Source: CAZAEL01 sp964484135 (GTDB taxonomy: Bacteria; Elusimicrobiota; Elusimicrobia; FEN-1173). From it: DNA of 61,773 bases. Below are positions 7,058 to 18,082 of the stretch, one piece after another (the stretch's first letter is position 1; each line of letters begins with the position of its first letter). The DNA is taken from assembly GCA_964484135.1 (NCBI GenBank), contig CAZAEL010000008.1, forward strand, positions 1 through 61,773, read 5' to 3'. The position numbers were made by a program, and so were the translations under genes. The notes beneath the pieces were generated by a model. It saw nothing but the letters and a program-made list of their open reading frames with translations. It ran no database searches and was not told the DNA's origin.

Positions 7058-7711
7058 TTATTTTCCGGGGGAGGAGCGAAGGGTCGTCAGGGATTTGACG
7101 AAAGACTGGGTGATGGCGGCCATGGCCGATTCCCCGTCAAAGCCTTCGTACGTCATGCGGGCGGACCAAAGGATGGAACCGGTCTGCACGTCCACCAGCC
7201 GGGCCACCAGGCCCACGGAGGCGGCGGTGGAAATGATGTGGGTGTTGGGCACGCCCAGCACCTGCCCCCGGCTGTACACGTTGCGGCTGGCCAAAGGCGT
7301 GACGCTGCCGCCGATCTTGATGTCCGCGTCGTCGGTCTGGACCAGGTAGCTCTGGCCCCCGGAATAGGAGGTGACGGACCCGATGACCAGGGCGTCCACC
7401 CCCAGGATCTTGTGCAGCTTGACCGCGGTGTCCGGGTCCAACACGCCGGTCTGGACCAGGCTGTGCTCGTCCAGGACCGCGTTCAGCCGGTTGCGCTCGA
7501 TCACGTCCAGGCCCGCCTCCACCAGGTCCTGGGCCATGATGTCCGCCGCGGCCCCGCCGTTGGGCCCCGCGAAAGTGGCCACCCCCACGCGGCGGACCTT
7601 GGAAAAATCGGCCTTGGGGTTGAAGGCCACCCGGGGCCGGGCGCAGGCCGCCAGGAGAAAAACGCCCGCCGCGACCCCGGCGGCCGTCCGAATCGAAAAT
7701 TTCCCTTGCAC
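7058..7711 (-). CDS. CsgG/LpoB-like outer-membrane lipoprotein
   Basis: 217 residues starting from GTG 7711. The signal peptide ends in the lipobox LLAAC (Cys about residue 23), so it is a lipoprotein. The body has the CsgG-like core: VRRVGVATFAG, AQDLVEAGLDVIERNRLNAVLDE, LGVDALVIGSVTSY, a Gly/Tyr-rich loop, and VARLVDVQTGSILWSARMTYEG. Proteins of this group form or regulate outer-membrane pores or cell-wall enzymes; the exact role is not clear. It follows the TPR gene by 10 bases, so both form an operon; the bufferin genes start 150 bp downstream. Confidence 0.75.
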   Translation of the reverse strand: MQGKFSIRTAAGVAAGVFLLAACARPRVAFNPKADFSKVRRVGVATFAGPNGGAAADIMAQDLVEAGLDVIERNRLNAVLDEHSLVQTGVLDPDTAVKLHKILGVDALVIGSVTSYSGGQSYLVQTDDADIKIGGSVTPLASRNVYSRGQVLGVPNTHIISTAASVGLVARLVDVQTGSILWSARMTYEGFDGESAMAAITQSFVKSLTTLRSSPGK

Positions 7712-7721
7712 GAGGGATCCC

Positions 7722-8165
7722 CTATCGGCCCCTTAAAAATTTGAGGTGTTTTTCCGCGATGTCCCGCATGCCGTCCTCCGCGGCGTTCCGCAGGCAGGCC
7801 TCCCAGGCGGCCACGGCCCGGTCCTTCTGGCCGGTCTTCTCATGGAGCAGGCCCAGCATGAAATGCGCGTTGGCGTTCCGGGGGTTCAGCTCGGCCGCCC
7901 GTTCAAAAGCCGTCTGAGCGTCGTCCAGCCGGTCCAGCTTGCGGTTCACCAGCCCCAGGTGGACCCACAGCTCCGAATTGGCCGGCTCCTCCCGGATGGC
8001 CCCCTCAATGACCGCCTTGACCTTGAGGACCTCCTCCGTGTTCTTTCCCTCCACCCGGAGATCCTGGAGGCGGTCGGCCCGGGTCCAGGCGGCCCCCAGG
8101 ACCAGGCAGGCCGCGCACCACAGCCACAGCCGCCCCCCCTTGTCTCTCTTGAAGGTCTGTCCCAT
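7722..8165 (-). CDS. TPR-repeat exported protein
   Basis: 147 residues with an N-terminal hydrophobic segment (WLWCAACLVLGAAWTRA) after a basic start, then about three tetratricopeptide repeats (ELWVHLGLVNRKLDRLDDAQ; NANAHFMLGLLHEKTGQKDR; MRDIAEKHL). It should be periplasmic or membrane-tethered and mediate protein contacts. ATG 8165 is chosen because GGACGAGGAGGACGG lies just upstream; a longer upstream frame is rich in Arg and Gly and looks non-coding. Co-transcribed with the CsgG-like lipoprotein, which may be its partner. Confidence 0.75.
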   Translation of the reverse strand: MGQTFKRDKGGRLWLWCAACLVLGAAWTRADRLQDLRVEGKNTEEVLKVKAVIEGAIREEPANSELWVHLGLVNRKLDRLDDAQTAFERAAELNPRNANAHFMLGLLHEKTGQKDRAVAAWEACLRNAAEDGMRDIAEKHLKFLRGR

Positions 8166-8341
8166 CCGTCCTCCTCGTCCGTCTCCTTTTAGACGCCGCC
8201 CCCGGAAAAAAGTGTCGCGGGCCCGAATCCTTTTCCGGCCTCCGGCATCTAAAGGGAAAGGGCGAAAAAAGCCGTCCCTGACCGCCCTTGCCAATCCCCG
8301 CCACGGCATCGCCCGCGGCGCAACGTCCAGGAGGAAGGACG

Positions 8342-9702
8342 ATGAAGAAATTTCTGACCATTCTGGCATCTTCGGCCCTTTTCACGGCCGGATGGCCTTT
8401 AAATGCCGGGGAAACCGGCGAATTGAGCCGCTTCGTGGACTCCGCCCTGCGACGGAACCCGGGCCTGCGGGCGGCGGAATCCCAAGTCCGGGCGGCCCGC
8501 CAGGCCCGCGCCGCGGTCCGGGCCCAGTCCCTCCCCCTCCTGCGGGCGGAAAGCCTGTTCACCCGGGGCGACAACCCGGTGTACGTGTTCGGCACCCTGC
8601 TCCAGCAACAGTCTTTCCAGGCCCGGCATTTCGACGTCGGCTTCCTCAACAACCCCGGAGACCTGTCCAACGTCCGCACCTCGCTGGAAATCGGCGTTCC
8701 CCTCTTTACGGGTTTCGCCCTTCAGTCCGGCCGGAAAATGTCCGGGCTCGGCCTGCGCCAGGCGGAGCTGTCCCGCGACGCCGCGGCCCAGGGCGTGCGC
8801 TACGGGGTGCTGGAGGCATACCTGACCGCGCTCCTGAAGGAGCGCCAGCTGACTTCTCTTCGGGAACGGATCGCTTCCTCGGAAAAAGAAGTGGAGGACG
8901 CCAAACGGCTCAGGGAAAAGGGCCTGGTCCTGGGCTCCGACTACTTCGCGGCCGAGGCCCTGCTGGAAGGACTCAGGGTCTGGCAAGCCCAGGTGTCCGC
9001 GGAAAAGGACGCGGCCCTGGCCCGGCTCCGGGTGCTGACCGGCGAAGAACCGTCGCCGTCCCCAAGCCGGACCCTGGGAGAAACCGTCTATTCCCCCCCC
9101 TCGGAGGAGGAACTCGTGGATCAGGCCCTCAAAGGCCGGAACGACGTGCGCGCCGCCGCCTTGCAGGCGGAGTCCGCGGGGGTGGCCCGCAAAATGGAAA
9201 CGTCGGGCCTCCTGCCGCGGGTGGAAGCTTTCGGTTCCGTGGCCGCCAACACCCGGGACTTTTCCACAAATCCTTCGGACCACCTGTGGGGCGTGCGCGC
9301 CGGCCTGTCCTTCGGCGACCCGAGCTATCCGGCGCGCCGGGCCGGGGCCCGATCCGCCTGGGAGGCGGCAAAGGCCGGCGCGGCCCAAGCGGAGGAAAAC
9401 GCGCGGATCGAGGCGCTCCAGGCCCTCAAGGGGTATGAGGGCGCGGCGGAGGCCCTGCCGCCGTCGAAACGGGCCCTGGAGAACGCGCGAAAATCTTTGG
9501 ACATGTTCCGTCCCCTGTACCGGGAGGGCCGGCAAAGCATCCTGGACGTGCTGCGGGCCGAAGAAGGCCTGGCCCGGGCCGAATCCAACCACTGGCTCAC
9601 GCTTTACAACGCGCATGTGGGATATGCCCGCCTCTTGCTGGCCGCGGGCCGCCTGGACGGCGAAGGCGTTTCCGACATCGAACGGCGTTTGGAGGTCTTG
9701 CC

Positions 9703-9706
<4 letters not shown>
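8342..9706 (+). CDS. TolC-family outer-membrane efflux protein
   Basis: 454-residue outer-membrane channel protein. Signal peptide MKKFLTILASSALFTAG; then two OEP repeats with long helices (LRAAESQVRAARQARAAVRAQ; AALQAESAGVARKMETSGLLPRV split across the two halves) and strand segments such as VRTSLEIGVPLFTG and LWGVRAGLSFGD. Start 8342 has AGGAGGAAGGAC upstream. Its stop overlaps the next start (ATGA), coupling it to the RND pump. No membrane-fusion adaptor gene lies in this operon, which is unusual. Confidence 0.9.
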
Positions 9707-12873
<3,167 letters not shown>

Positions 12874-12885
12874 AAGGAGGAAACC

Positions 12886-13095
12886 ATGACGTTGGAACAC
12901 CGCATCCGGGCCATCGCGGGGACGTTCGTGCTCCTGAGCCTCGCCCTGGCCCTTTGGGTCAGCCCCCATTGGCTGTGGTTCACGGCTTTCGTGGGCGCCA
13001 ACCTGCTGCAATCGTCCTTCACCAAGTGGTGCCTGATGGAGATCATCCTGAAAAAGCTCGGCTGGGACGGAAACAAAGCCGGCTGCTGTTCTTAA
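12886..13095 (+). CDS. DUF2892 small membrane protein
   Basis: 69-residue protein with two membrane helices (about 9-26 and 28-46) matching the DUF2892/YgaP-tail pattern: RIRAIAGTFVLLSLALAL, WLWFTAFVGANLLQSSFTKWC, PL-like spacing, and a C-terminal GCCS. AAAGGAGGAAACC precedes the ATG. In other bacteria such proteins are found beside RND pumps and rhodaneses; the free Cys residues suggest thiol or metal handling, but the function is unknown. Last gene of the TolC-RND operon, followed by a strong bidirectional terminator. Confidence 0.85.
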   Translation: MTLEHRIRAIAGTFVLLSLALALWVSPHWLWFTAFVGANLLQSSFTKWCLMEIILKKLGWDGNKAGCCS

Positions 13096-13108
13096 AACCC
13101 GGCCAAGA

Positions 13109-13195
13109 GACGCAAAAAAGCCCTGCCGGGGATTCCCCGGCAGGGCTTTTCGTTTGAAACCGCTTCCGGCTTAGCGGGCGGCCCGCGCCCCGGCC
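13109..13195. repeat. 87-bp direct repeat, copy 1 (terminator plus relic of the ahpC 3' end)
   Basis: Matches 15,564-15,650 in the same orientation with about five mismatches. Copy 2 holds the last codons of ahpC; copy 1 keeps the corresponding reading (ending R-A-A-R-stop on the minus strand) but no ahpC gene. The two copies bracket LysR, prepilin and methyltransferase genes. Confidence 0.85.
13116..13150. terminator. Bidirectional intrinsic terminator
   Basis: Perfect 16-bp stem (AAAAGCCCTGCCGGGG and complement) with a 3-nt loop, with A-run and T-run at the ends, so it can stop transcription from both sides. It separates the convergent DUF2892 and LysR genes. Confidence 0.85.
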
Positions 13196-13207
13196 GTCCC
13201 CTCCTCC

Positions 13208-14122
13208 TCAAAGCTTCCTGTTCCGGTGACCGGAGAGTCGGAAGGTCCTCATCAGGTGCTCCACCAACGGATGGGGCCATTTCCGCTTTCGTGTGATCAG
13301 GTAAACAGACTCGTACACCCCCTCCAGCGGCTTCGGCCCCACCGGCGCCAGCAGCCCGCCCGGCCTGTTGACGGAGAGGGAGTACACGTTCAGCGGCATG
13401 ATCCCGTGCCCCGACACCGCCAGGCGGCGGGCGATCTCGATGTCCTGCACCTCCGCCACGACCCGGGGGACGAAATTCCTTTCCGCGCAGTAATCCTGGA
13501 ACTGCCGGAAAACCTGGCTCGGCAGGGAGGGGACGATGAAAGGCGCGTCCTTCAGGTCCCGCGGAATCCGGCGGTATCGCCGGGCCAGCCGGGGGGACGC
13601 GGCCAGGCCGATGGGCACCTTGGCCACCAGCCTGTGGGAGAACCCCTCAAAATCCCCGCTCGACAGCCCCACGTCCGTCAACAGCACGTCCAACTGTTGC
13701 CGGCGCAGGGCCTCCATGAGCTGGTCCATGTCCCCCTCCTGCAGCGCGACATGGACGCCCGGGGCCGCCTCCAGGAGGGCCACCACCAGCGCGTGCCCGA
13801 AGGCCCGCGGCGTGCCGCTCAACACGCCGACCTTCACGGACAGCGGCCTCCGCCCCGCCTGGCCTTCCAGGACGCCCCGCAGCTCCCGCCCCAGCCCGAA
13901 AATGTTCTCCGCGAAATCCATGACGATCCGCCCGTCCTCCGTCAGGAACAGACGCTGGTTCCTCCGCTCGAAAAGCCTCCGCCCCAGGGCCGCCTCGAAC
14001 TGCTTGAGCTGGAGGCTCAGGGTCGGCTGGGCCAGGAGCAGCTCCTCCCCCGCCCTGGCGATGCTGCCGGTCTTGGCGATGGTGTAGAAATAGAAAAGGT
14101 GGTGGTAGTTGAGGGGAATCAT
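13208..14122 (-). CDS. LysR-family transcriptional regulator (NhaR-like)
   Basis: 304 residues with an N-terminal winged helix (LNYHHLFYFYTIAKTGSIARAGEELLLAQPTLS split in parts: HLFYFYTIAKTGSI, QPTLSLQLKQFEAALG, RRLFERRNQRLFLTEDG) and a periplasmic-binding-like effector domain. The LNYHHLFYF start is typical of NhaR-type LysR regulators, which respond to sodium or other signals; the effector here is unknown. It is divergent from the prepilin gene across an AT-rich 117-bp spacer with ATATTATATTATC-like boxes, so it may control that operon or itself. Confidence 0.88.
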   Translation of the reverse strand: MIPLNYHHLFYFYTIAKTGSIARAGEELLLAQPTLSLQLKQFEAALGRRLFERRNQRLFLTEDGRIVMDFAENIFGLGRELRGVLEGQAGRRPLSVKVGVLSGTPRAFGHALVVALLEAAPGVHVALQEGDMDQLMEALRRQQLDVLLTDVGLSSGDFEGFSHRLVAKVPIGLAASPRLARRYRRIPRDLKDAPFIVPSLPSQVFRQFQDYCAERNFVPRVVAEVQDIEIARRLAVSGHGIMPLNVYSLSVNRPGGLLAPVGPKPLEGVYESVYLITRKRKWPHPLVEHLMRTFRLSGHRNRKL

Positions 14123-14194
14123 TTATTTAATAAAATATCATATATTATATTATCTACTTTTAAAATGGCCCGGCCGGGGGTAACATAGGGCGCC

Positions 14195-14215
14195 GGGCCG
14201 TCCACAGGACGGCCC
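14195..14215 (+). promoter_or_regulatory. Perfect 9-bp hairpin in the prepilin leader
   Basis: GGGCCGTCC-ACA-GGACGGCCC lies 24 bases before the prepilin ATG. No U-run follows, so it is not a simple terminator; it may be a regulatory or stabilising stem. Confidence 0.4.
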
Positions 14216-14239
14216 CCAACCGCCCTTCGGAGGGAACGG

Positions 14240-14668
14240 ATGCCCCCCGCGACGCCGCCTCGCCCCCCGTCCGGTTTCACCTTGATCGAGCTGATGATCG
14301 TGGTCGCGATCATCGGGGTCCTGGCCGCCATCGCCCTCCCCAAGTTCGCGGACCTGGTGACGAAGTCGAAAGAAAGCGCCGTCAAGGGGAGCCTCGGCTC
14401 GGTCCGCAGCGCCCTCACCATTTATTACTCGGACACGGAGGGCCTGTTCCCGGCCACGGGCAGCCTGGCCCTGGCCCTCACCGCGGGATCCAAATACCTC
14501 CGCGAACTCCCCTTCATCCAAATCCCGGGCAAGCACGAAAATCTGAACTCCGTGGCGTCGGCCCTCGACGACACGGGCGACTGGCTCTACGCCAGCCAGG
14601 TCGAAGGGCACGTGGCCGTGAATTGCACGCACACGGACACCAAATCCTCCGTCTGGAGCGTCTGGTGA
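14240..14668 (+). CDS. Type IV prepilin-like / GspG-like pseudopilin
   Basis: 142-residue class III prepilin. A 12-residue Pro-rich leader ends in Gly; the mature protein begins FTLIELMIVVAIIGVLAAIA, with Phe+1 and Glu+5, so prepilin peptidase should cleave G12-F13. The N-terminal helix continues KFADLVTKSKESAVKGSLG and is followed by a pattern (ALTIYYSDTEGLFP) resembling GspG-type major pseudopilins. The sole Cys is near the C-terminus, which ends WSVW. GGAGGGAACGG precedes the ATG. No secretion machinery genes lie nearby, so this is an isolated pilin gene as is common in some uncultured phyla. The stop overlaps the next GTG (GTGA). Confidence 0.9.
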   Translation: MPPATPPRPPSGFTLIELMIVVAIIGVLAAIALPKFADLVTKSKESAVKGSLGSVRSALTIYYSDTEGLFPATGSLALALTAGSKYLRELPFIQIPGKHENLNSVASALDDTGDWLYASQVEGHVAVNCTHTDTKSSVWSVW

Positions 14669-15543
14669 CGTCCCGCGCCCCCGTGCAAGGCCCGGAGGGG
14701 TTCTCCGCCGGCGCCCGCGGCGCGGGGGCCCCGGACCCGGCCGCCCCCCTGTTCCCGCCCCCGCGGCCGGCCTCGGTCCAAAGGCCGCGGGAACTGGCCA
14801 TCCCCCCGCGGTTCCACGACCAAAAGACCCTCTCCCCGCCCCACGCGGACGCCCTTTTCTTCGAGCAATATCTCAAGCGGGGCCCCATCATCCGTTCCCT
14901 GCTCCTGCGGAGCGGGTTCGCCGGACTGTCCCACGTCGTGGATTTCGGCTGCCACGTGGGCGGCTGGAGCTGGCAGCTGGCCCGCCTCTGCCGGCGGGTC
15001 ACGGCGCTGGACGTGGACGACCGGCTCCTGGGCCTGGGCCGGGCCTTTTGCCGGGAGAACGGCCTTTTCAACGTCTCCTTCCTAAAATCCGCGCCCGAAA
15101 CCTTGTCTTCCCTTTCCCCGGCCGACGGCATGGTGTGCGTCACCACCCTGCAGACCCTGCCGTCGGACGACGTGCTGCGGTTTTTCGACTTCGCGCGCGC
15201 CAAACTCAAAACCAAGGGGCTCCTGCTGCTCAACACCGCCAGCGTCCGCATGGCGGCGGAATGGTCGCTGAAGCTGGAGCGCCTGAAAAACGACGGCTGG
15301 AGGGGCGTGGCGGGCTACGCCCTCCGCGGACTGCGGAGCCTCTTCGTCTCAACCCTCCGGCCCGGCCGGCGCTACTACTTCCTTCCGCCGCGGGCCGTGG
15401 CGTGGCTGGCCCGGACCCGCGGCTTTGAGATCCTGCGCGGCCCCGCTTTCTACGAAAAGGTCCGGGAGACGCGGGAATATGATTTTTTGCTGAACGGGGG
15501 ATGGCTCCGGCACTACGACTGGCACCTCCTCCGAAAGACATGA
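14665..15543 (+). CDS. Class I SAM-dependent methyltransferase
   Basis: 292 residues from GTG 14665, whose start overlaps the prepilin stop (GTGA). After a Pro/Gly-rich stretch of about 45 residues the SAM-binding motif I reads VVDFGCHVGGWSW, followed by the acidic turn ALDVDDRL and the post-motif LLLNTASVRM. The pattern resembles UbiE/Methyltransf_11-23 type enzymes; substrate unknown. Coupling to a pilin gene hints at pilin or surface modification, but this is speculation. Confidence 0.75.
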   Translation: MTSRAPVQGPEGFSAGARGAGAPDPAAPLFPPPRPASVQRPRELAIPPRFHDQKTLSPPHADALFFEQYLKRGPIIRSLLLRSGFAGLSHVVDFGCHVGGWSWQLARLCRRVTALDVDDRLLGLGRAFCRENGLFNVSFLKSAPETLSSLSPADGMVCVTTLQTLPSDDVLRFFDFARAKLKTKGLLLLNTASVRMAAEWSLKLERLKNDGWRGVAGYALRGLRSLFVSTLRPGRRYYFLPPRAVAWLARTRGFEILRGPAFYEKVRETREYDFLLNGGWLRHYDWHLLRKT

Positions 15544-15563
15544 CCCGGACGCGCCGCCGCGCG

Positions 15564-15650
15564 GACGCAAAAAAGCCCTGCCGGGGAATCCCCGGCAGGG
15601 CTTTTCGTTTGAAACCGTTTCCGGTTTAGCGGGCGGCCAGCGCCTCGGCC
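15564..15650. repeat. 87-bp direct repeat, copy 2 (ahpC 3' end plus terminator)
   Basis: The presumed source copy: contains the final codons and stop of ahpC and its terminator. See copy 1 at 13,109-13,195; the copies flank a 2.4 kb segment. Confidence 0.85.
15571..15605. terminator. Bidirectional intrinsic terminator
   Basis: Same 16-bp stem as at 13,116-13,150 with loop AAT instead of ATT; serves the convergent methyltransferase and ahpC genes. Confidence 0.85.
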
Positions 15651-16231
15651 ACGCGTCCCACCAGCTCCGCGCCGGGCTTCAGGGTCTTCTGCCCCTCCGA
15701 CCAGTTGGCCGGGCAGGCCTCCTCCGGGTGCTTGGCCAGGTACACGTTGGCCTTCACCTTGCGGACCAACTCGTCCGCGCTCCGGCCCACGTTGAAGAAG
15801 TTCACCTCCGAGCCCACCAGCTTCCCCTCCGGGCTGATGATGAAGGTCCCGCGCAGGGGAAGCCCGCTGGCCTCGTCCAGCACGCCGAAGAGGCGGGACA
15901 CCTGCCCCGTCGCGTCCGCGCCCATCAGGTAGGACACGTCCTTCAGGAGCTTCTCCTCGCGCTGCCATGCCAGATGCACAAACTTGGTGTCGCGGGACAC
16001 GGACACCACCACGGCCCCGGCCTTCTCCAGCTCCGCGTTCCGCCTTCCCACGTCCGCCAGCTCCGTGGGGCAGACAAAGGTGTAATCCGCGGGGTAGAAC
16101 ACCAGCACCACCCACTTGCCCTTTTTCCGGGTCTCTTCCAACGAGAAAGTGCCGAAGCTCTTCCCCTTGGGATCATAGACCTCCATGCTGAACTGGGGGA
16201 CGATGTCCCCCACCTTCACGACGTCGCTCAT
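15626..16231 (-). CDS. ahpC: Peroxiredoxin, typical 2-Cys AhpC/Prx1 type
   Basis: 201-residue thiol peroxidase that reduces H2O2, peroxynitrite and organic peroxides. The peroxidatic Cys is C54 in FYPADYTFVCPTEL and the resolving Cys is C173 in HPEEACPANW, with the active-site Thr and later Arg context present. Length is normal for the family. No ahpF lies beside it, so reduction probably depends on thioredoxin or another partner. It is divergent from oxyR, with a good OxyR site between the genes, so OxyR control is likely. Confidence 0.95.
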   Translation of the reverse strand: MSDVVKVGDIVPQFSMEVYDPKGKSFGTFSLEETRKKGKWVVLVFYPADYTFVCPTELADVGRRNAELEKAGAVVVSVSRDTKFVHLAWQREEKLLKDVSYLMGADATGQVSRLFGVLDEASGLPLRGTFIISPEGKLVGSEVNFFNVGRSADELVRKVKANVYLAKHPEEACPANWSEGQKTLKPGAELVGRVAEALAAR

Positions 16232-16374
16232 GTGATTCCTCCGTGATTTCCGCGCGAACGCAAGGGCTCTTGGCCTCTGTACGCGTGCCGCAAATTGGAT
16301 TCCCGCAAGGAGGTCCCTTGCTCCCCGCCTGGGGAATCGCCCTCAGTGTAGCAGGCGGCCTGATGATTCGTCCA

Positions 16375-16411
16375 ATGGATTGTATAAATATGTATAATAG
16401 TTACTGTCTAT
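16375..16411. promoter_or_regulatory. OxyR tetramer binding site between ahpC and oxyR
   Basis: The OxyR consensus is two ATAGnTnnnAnCTAT elements spaced by 7 bp. ATAGTTACTGTCTAT (16,397-16,411) matches one element at nearly all fixed positions, and ATGGATTGTATAAAT (16,375-16,389) matches the other less well at the exact 7-bp spacing. The strong element covers the oxyR start codon and sits next to TATAAT at 16,393-16,398. Confidence 0.7.
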
Positions 16412-17303
16412 GGACCTCCAGCAGCTCCGCTACATCGTGGCCGTGTACCGGGAACGCCACTTCCAAAGGGCGGCGGCCTCCGCGAACATCAGCCAGCCCA
16501 CCCTGAGCCAGCAGATCAAGAAGCTGGAACGGGAGCTGGGGACGGCCCTCTTCGAGCGCTCCCCCCACGGCGTGTCCCTCACGCCGGCGGGCGAAAAGTT
16601 CCTGCCCCGGGCCGAGGCCCTCCTGCAGTCCCTGGACGGGGCCGTGGGGGAGCTCAAAGAGGGCGCCCAGGAGGTCGCGGGCCGCATCCGGCTGGCCGCC
16701 ATCCCAACGGTCGGGCCCTACTTCCTGCCGCGCCTGTTCAAGCGCCTGCAAAAAGCCGCGCCCAAAGTCCTCCTGGAACTGCACGAACTGACCACCTCGC
16801 TCCTCCTCGAACACCTCAAGCAGGGGCGCATCGACGTGGGCATCCTGGCCCTGCCCGTGGACACGCCGGGGGTGGTGAGCCGCGCCATCGGCCGGGAAAC
16901 CTTCCTCCTGGCCGTGGGCAAGAACAATGCTTTGGCGAAGAAACGGCGGGTGACGGTGAAGGACGTCACGCGGGAGCGCGTGCTGATCCTGCAGGAGGGG
17001 CACTGTTTCCGCAACCAGGCCCTGGAGTACTGCAAAATGGCGGCCCAGGACCCCCAGGTGATCTTTCAGGGCAGCAGCCTCACCTCGGTGATGGAGCTGG
17101 CCGCGGCCGGGGAAGGGGTCACGCTGGTGCCCCGCATGGCCGCGGAACCCCGGCAAAACCCGGCCCTGCGGTTCGTCCGCTTCGCGCCGCCCGAACCCTT
17201 CCGCGACCTGGCCCTGGCCTGGCGCGTCACCACCCCCCTCACCCGGGCCCACCGCCTCTTGATGGACGTGGCGGAACAGGCCTTCTCGTCCCGGAAGACC
17301 TAG
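16410..17303 (+). CDS. oxyR: OxyR hydrogen-peroxide sensing LysR-type activator
   Basis: 297 residues. N-terminal winged helix: MDLQQLRYIVAVYRERHFQR, then QPTLSQQIKKLERELG. The redox cysteines are C199 and C208 in LQEGHCFRNQALEYC, the same numbers and nearly the same context as E. coli OxyR (EEGHCLRDQAMGFC), so H2O2 should form the activating disulfide. Divergent from ahpC. The TATAAT at 16,393-16,398 implies transcription from about 16,405, only some 5 nt before the ATG, so the mRNA should be near-leaderless and its start codon lies inside the OxyR site, which suits tight autorepression. Confidence 0.94.
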   Translation: MDLQQLRYIVAVYRERHFQRAAASANISQPTLSQQIKKLERELGTALFERSPHGVSLTPAGEKFLPRAEALLQSLDGAVGELKEGAQEVAGRIRLAAIPTVGPYFLPRLFKRLQKAAPKVLLELHELTTSLLLEHLKQGRIDVGILALPVDTPGVVSRAIGRETFLLAVGKNNALAKKRRVTVKDVTRERVLILQEGHCFRNQALEYCKMAAQDPQVIFQGSSLTSVMELAAAGEGVTLVPRMAAEPRQNPALRFVRFAPPEPFRDLALAWRVTTPLTRAHRLLMDVAEQAFSSRKT

Positions 17304-17408
17304 CGCGGCCCCGCTCCCCCGGCAACCCCGCTGCGGATTTTTAAAACGCCCTTCCCGCTGGACCCCCTGAACCTTCGGAACCCCGGCCCTTAAAAAAGAG
17401 GAGGAAAA

Positions 17409-18038
17409 ATGAAAACAAGCACATGGCTCGCCGCCGGTCTTTTTTGCGCCGCCCTATCGCTCCGTTTCACGACGGACGCCGCGGCCCACTGCGACGGACT
17501 GGACGGGCCCGTGGTCATGGCGGCCCGGCAGGCCCTGGACAAAAAAGACGTCAACTTGGTTTTGATCTGGGTTCAACCGCGGGACGAGGAACAGATGCGG
17601 AAGGCTTTTCAGGAAACCCTGCAGGTCCGAAAGGCGGGGCCGAAAGCGCGGGAACTGGCGGACCGGTACTTCTTCGAAACTTTGGTGCGGGTGCACCGGG
17701 CCGGAGAAGGCGCGCCGTACACGGGCCTCAAACCCGCGGGACGGGACCTGGGGCCCGCCATCCCCGCCGCGGACCAGGCCCTGGCCGCCGGCTCGGACGA
17801 GGCCCTGCTGGGACTGCTCTCCCGAACCCTCCGCCAAGGGCTGGAGGAACGTTTCCACCACGCGCTTGAAAAAAAGGCCTTCCGCCCGGAGGACCTGGCC
17901 GCGGGCCGCGAGTATGTGAGAGCCTACGTGGAATTCCTGCACTACGCGGAAGGGATATACGAAGCCGCGGCCCGCGGCGGCCACGGCCACGGGGAAGGCC
18001 CGGAAGGCGCGCCCGGCCGCGACGAAGAGGACCACTGA
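17409..18038 (+). CDS. DUF6448 family exported protein
   Basis: 209 residues with signal peptide (STWLAAGLFCAALSLRF, cleavage near DAAAHC). The mature protein begins HCDGLDGPVVMAARQALD and contains VLIWVQPRDEEQMRKAF, ELADRYFFETLVRVHRAGEG and APYTGLKPAG, a pattern I recognise as DUF6448. Function unknown; the N-terminal His-Cys-Asp and the conserved HRAGEGAPYTG stretch suggest a binding or catalytic site. The C-terminus is His/Gly/Glu-rich (GGHGHGEG). GAGGAGGAAAA precedes the ATG. Located downstream of oxyR but 105 bp away. Confidence 0.8.
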   Translation: MKTSTWLAAGLFCAALSLRFTTDAAAHCDGLDGPVVMAARQALDKKDVNLVLIWVQPRDEEQMRKAFQETLQVRKAGPKARELADRYFFETLVRVHRAGEGAPYTGLKPAGRDLGPAIPAADQALAAGSDEALLGLLSRTLRQGLEERFHHALEKKAFRPEDLAAGREYVRAYVEFLHYAEGIYEAAARGGHGHGEGPEGAPGRDEEDH

Positions 18039-18082
18039 CCGGAGAGGGCGCCGCTCCGGCCCGAGCTCAATCGGAACGGCTC

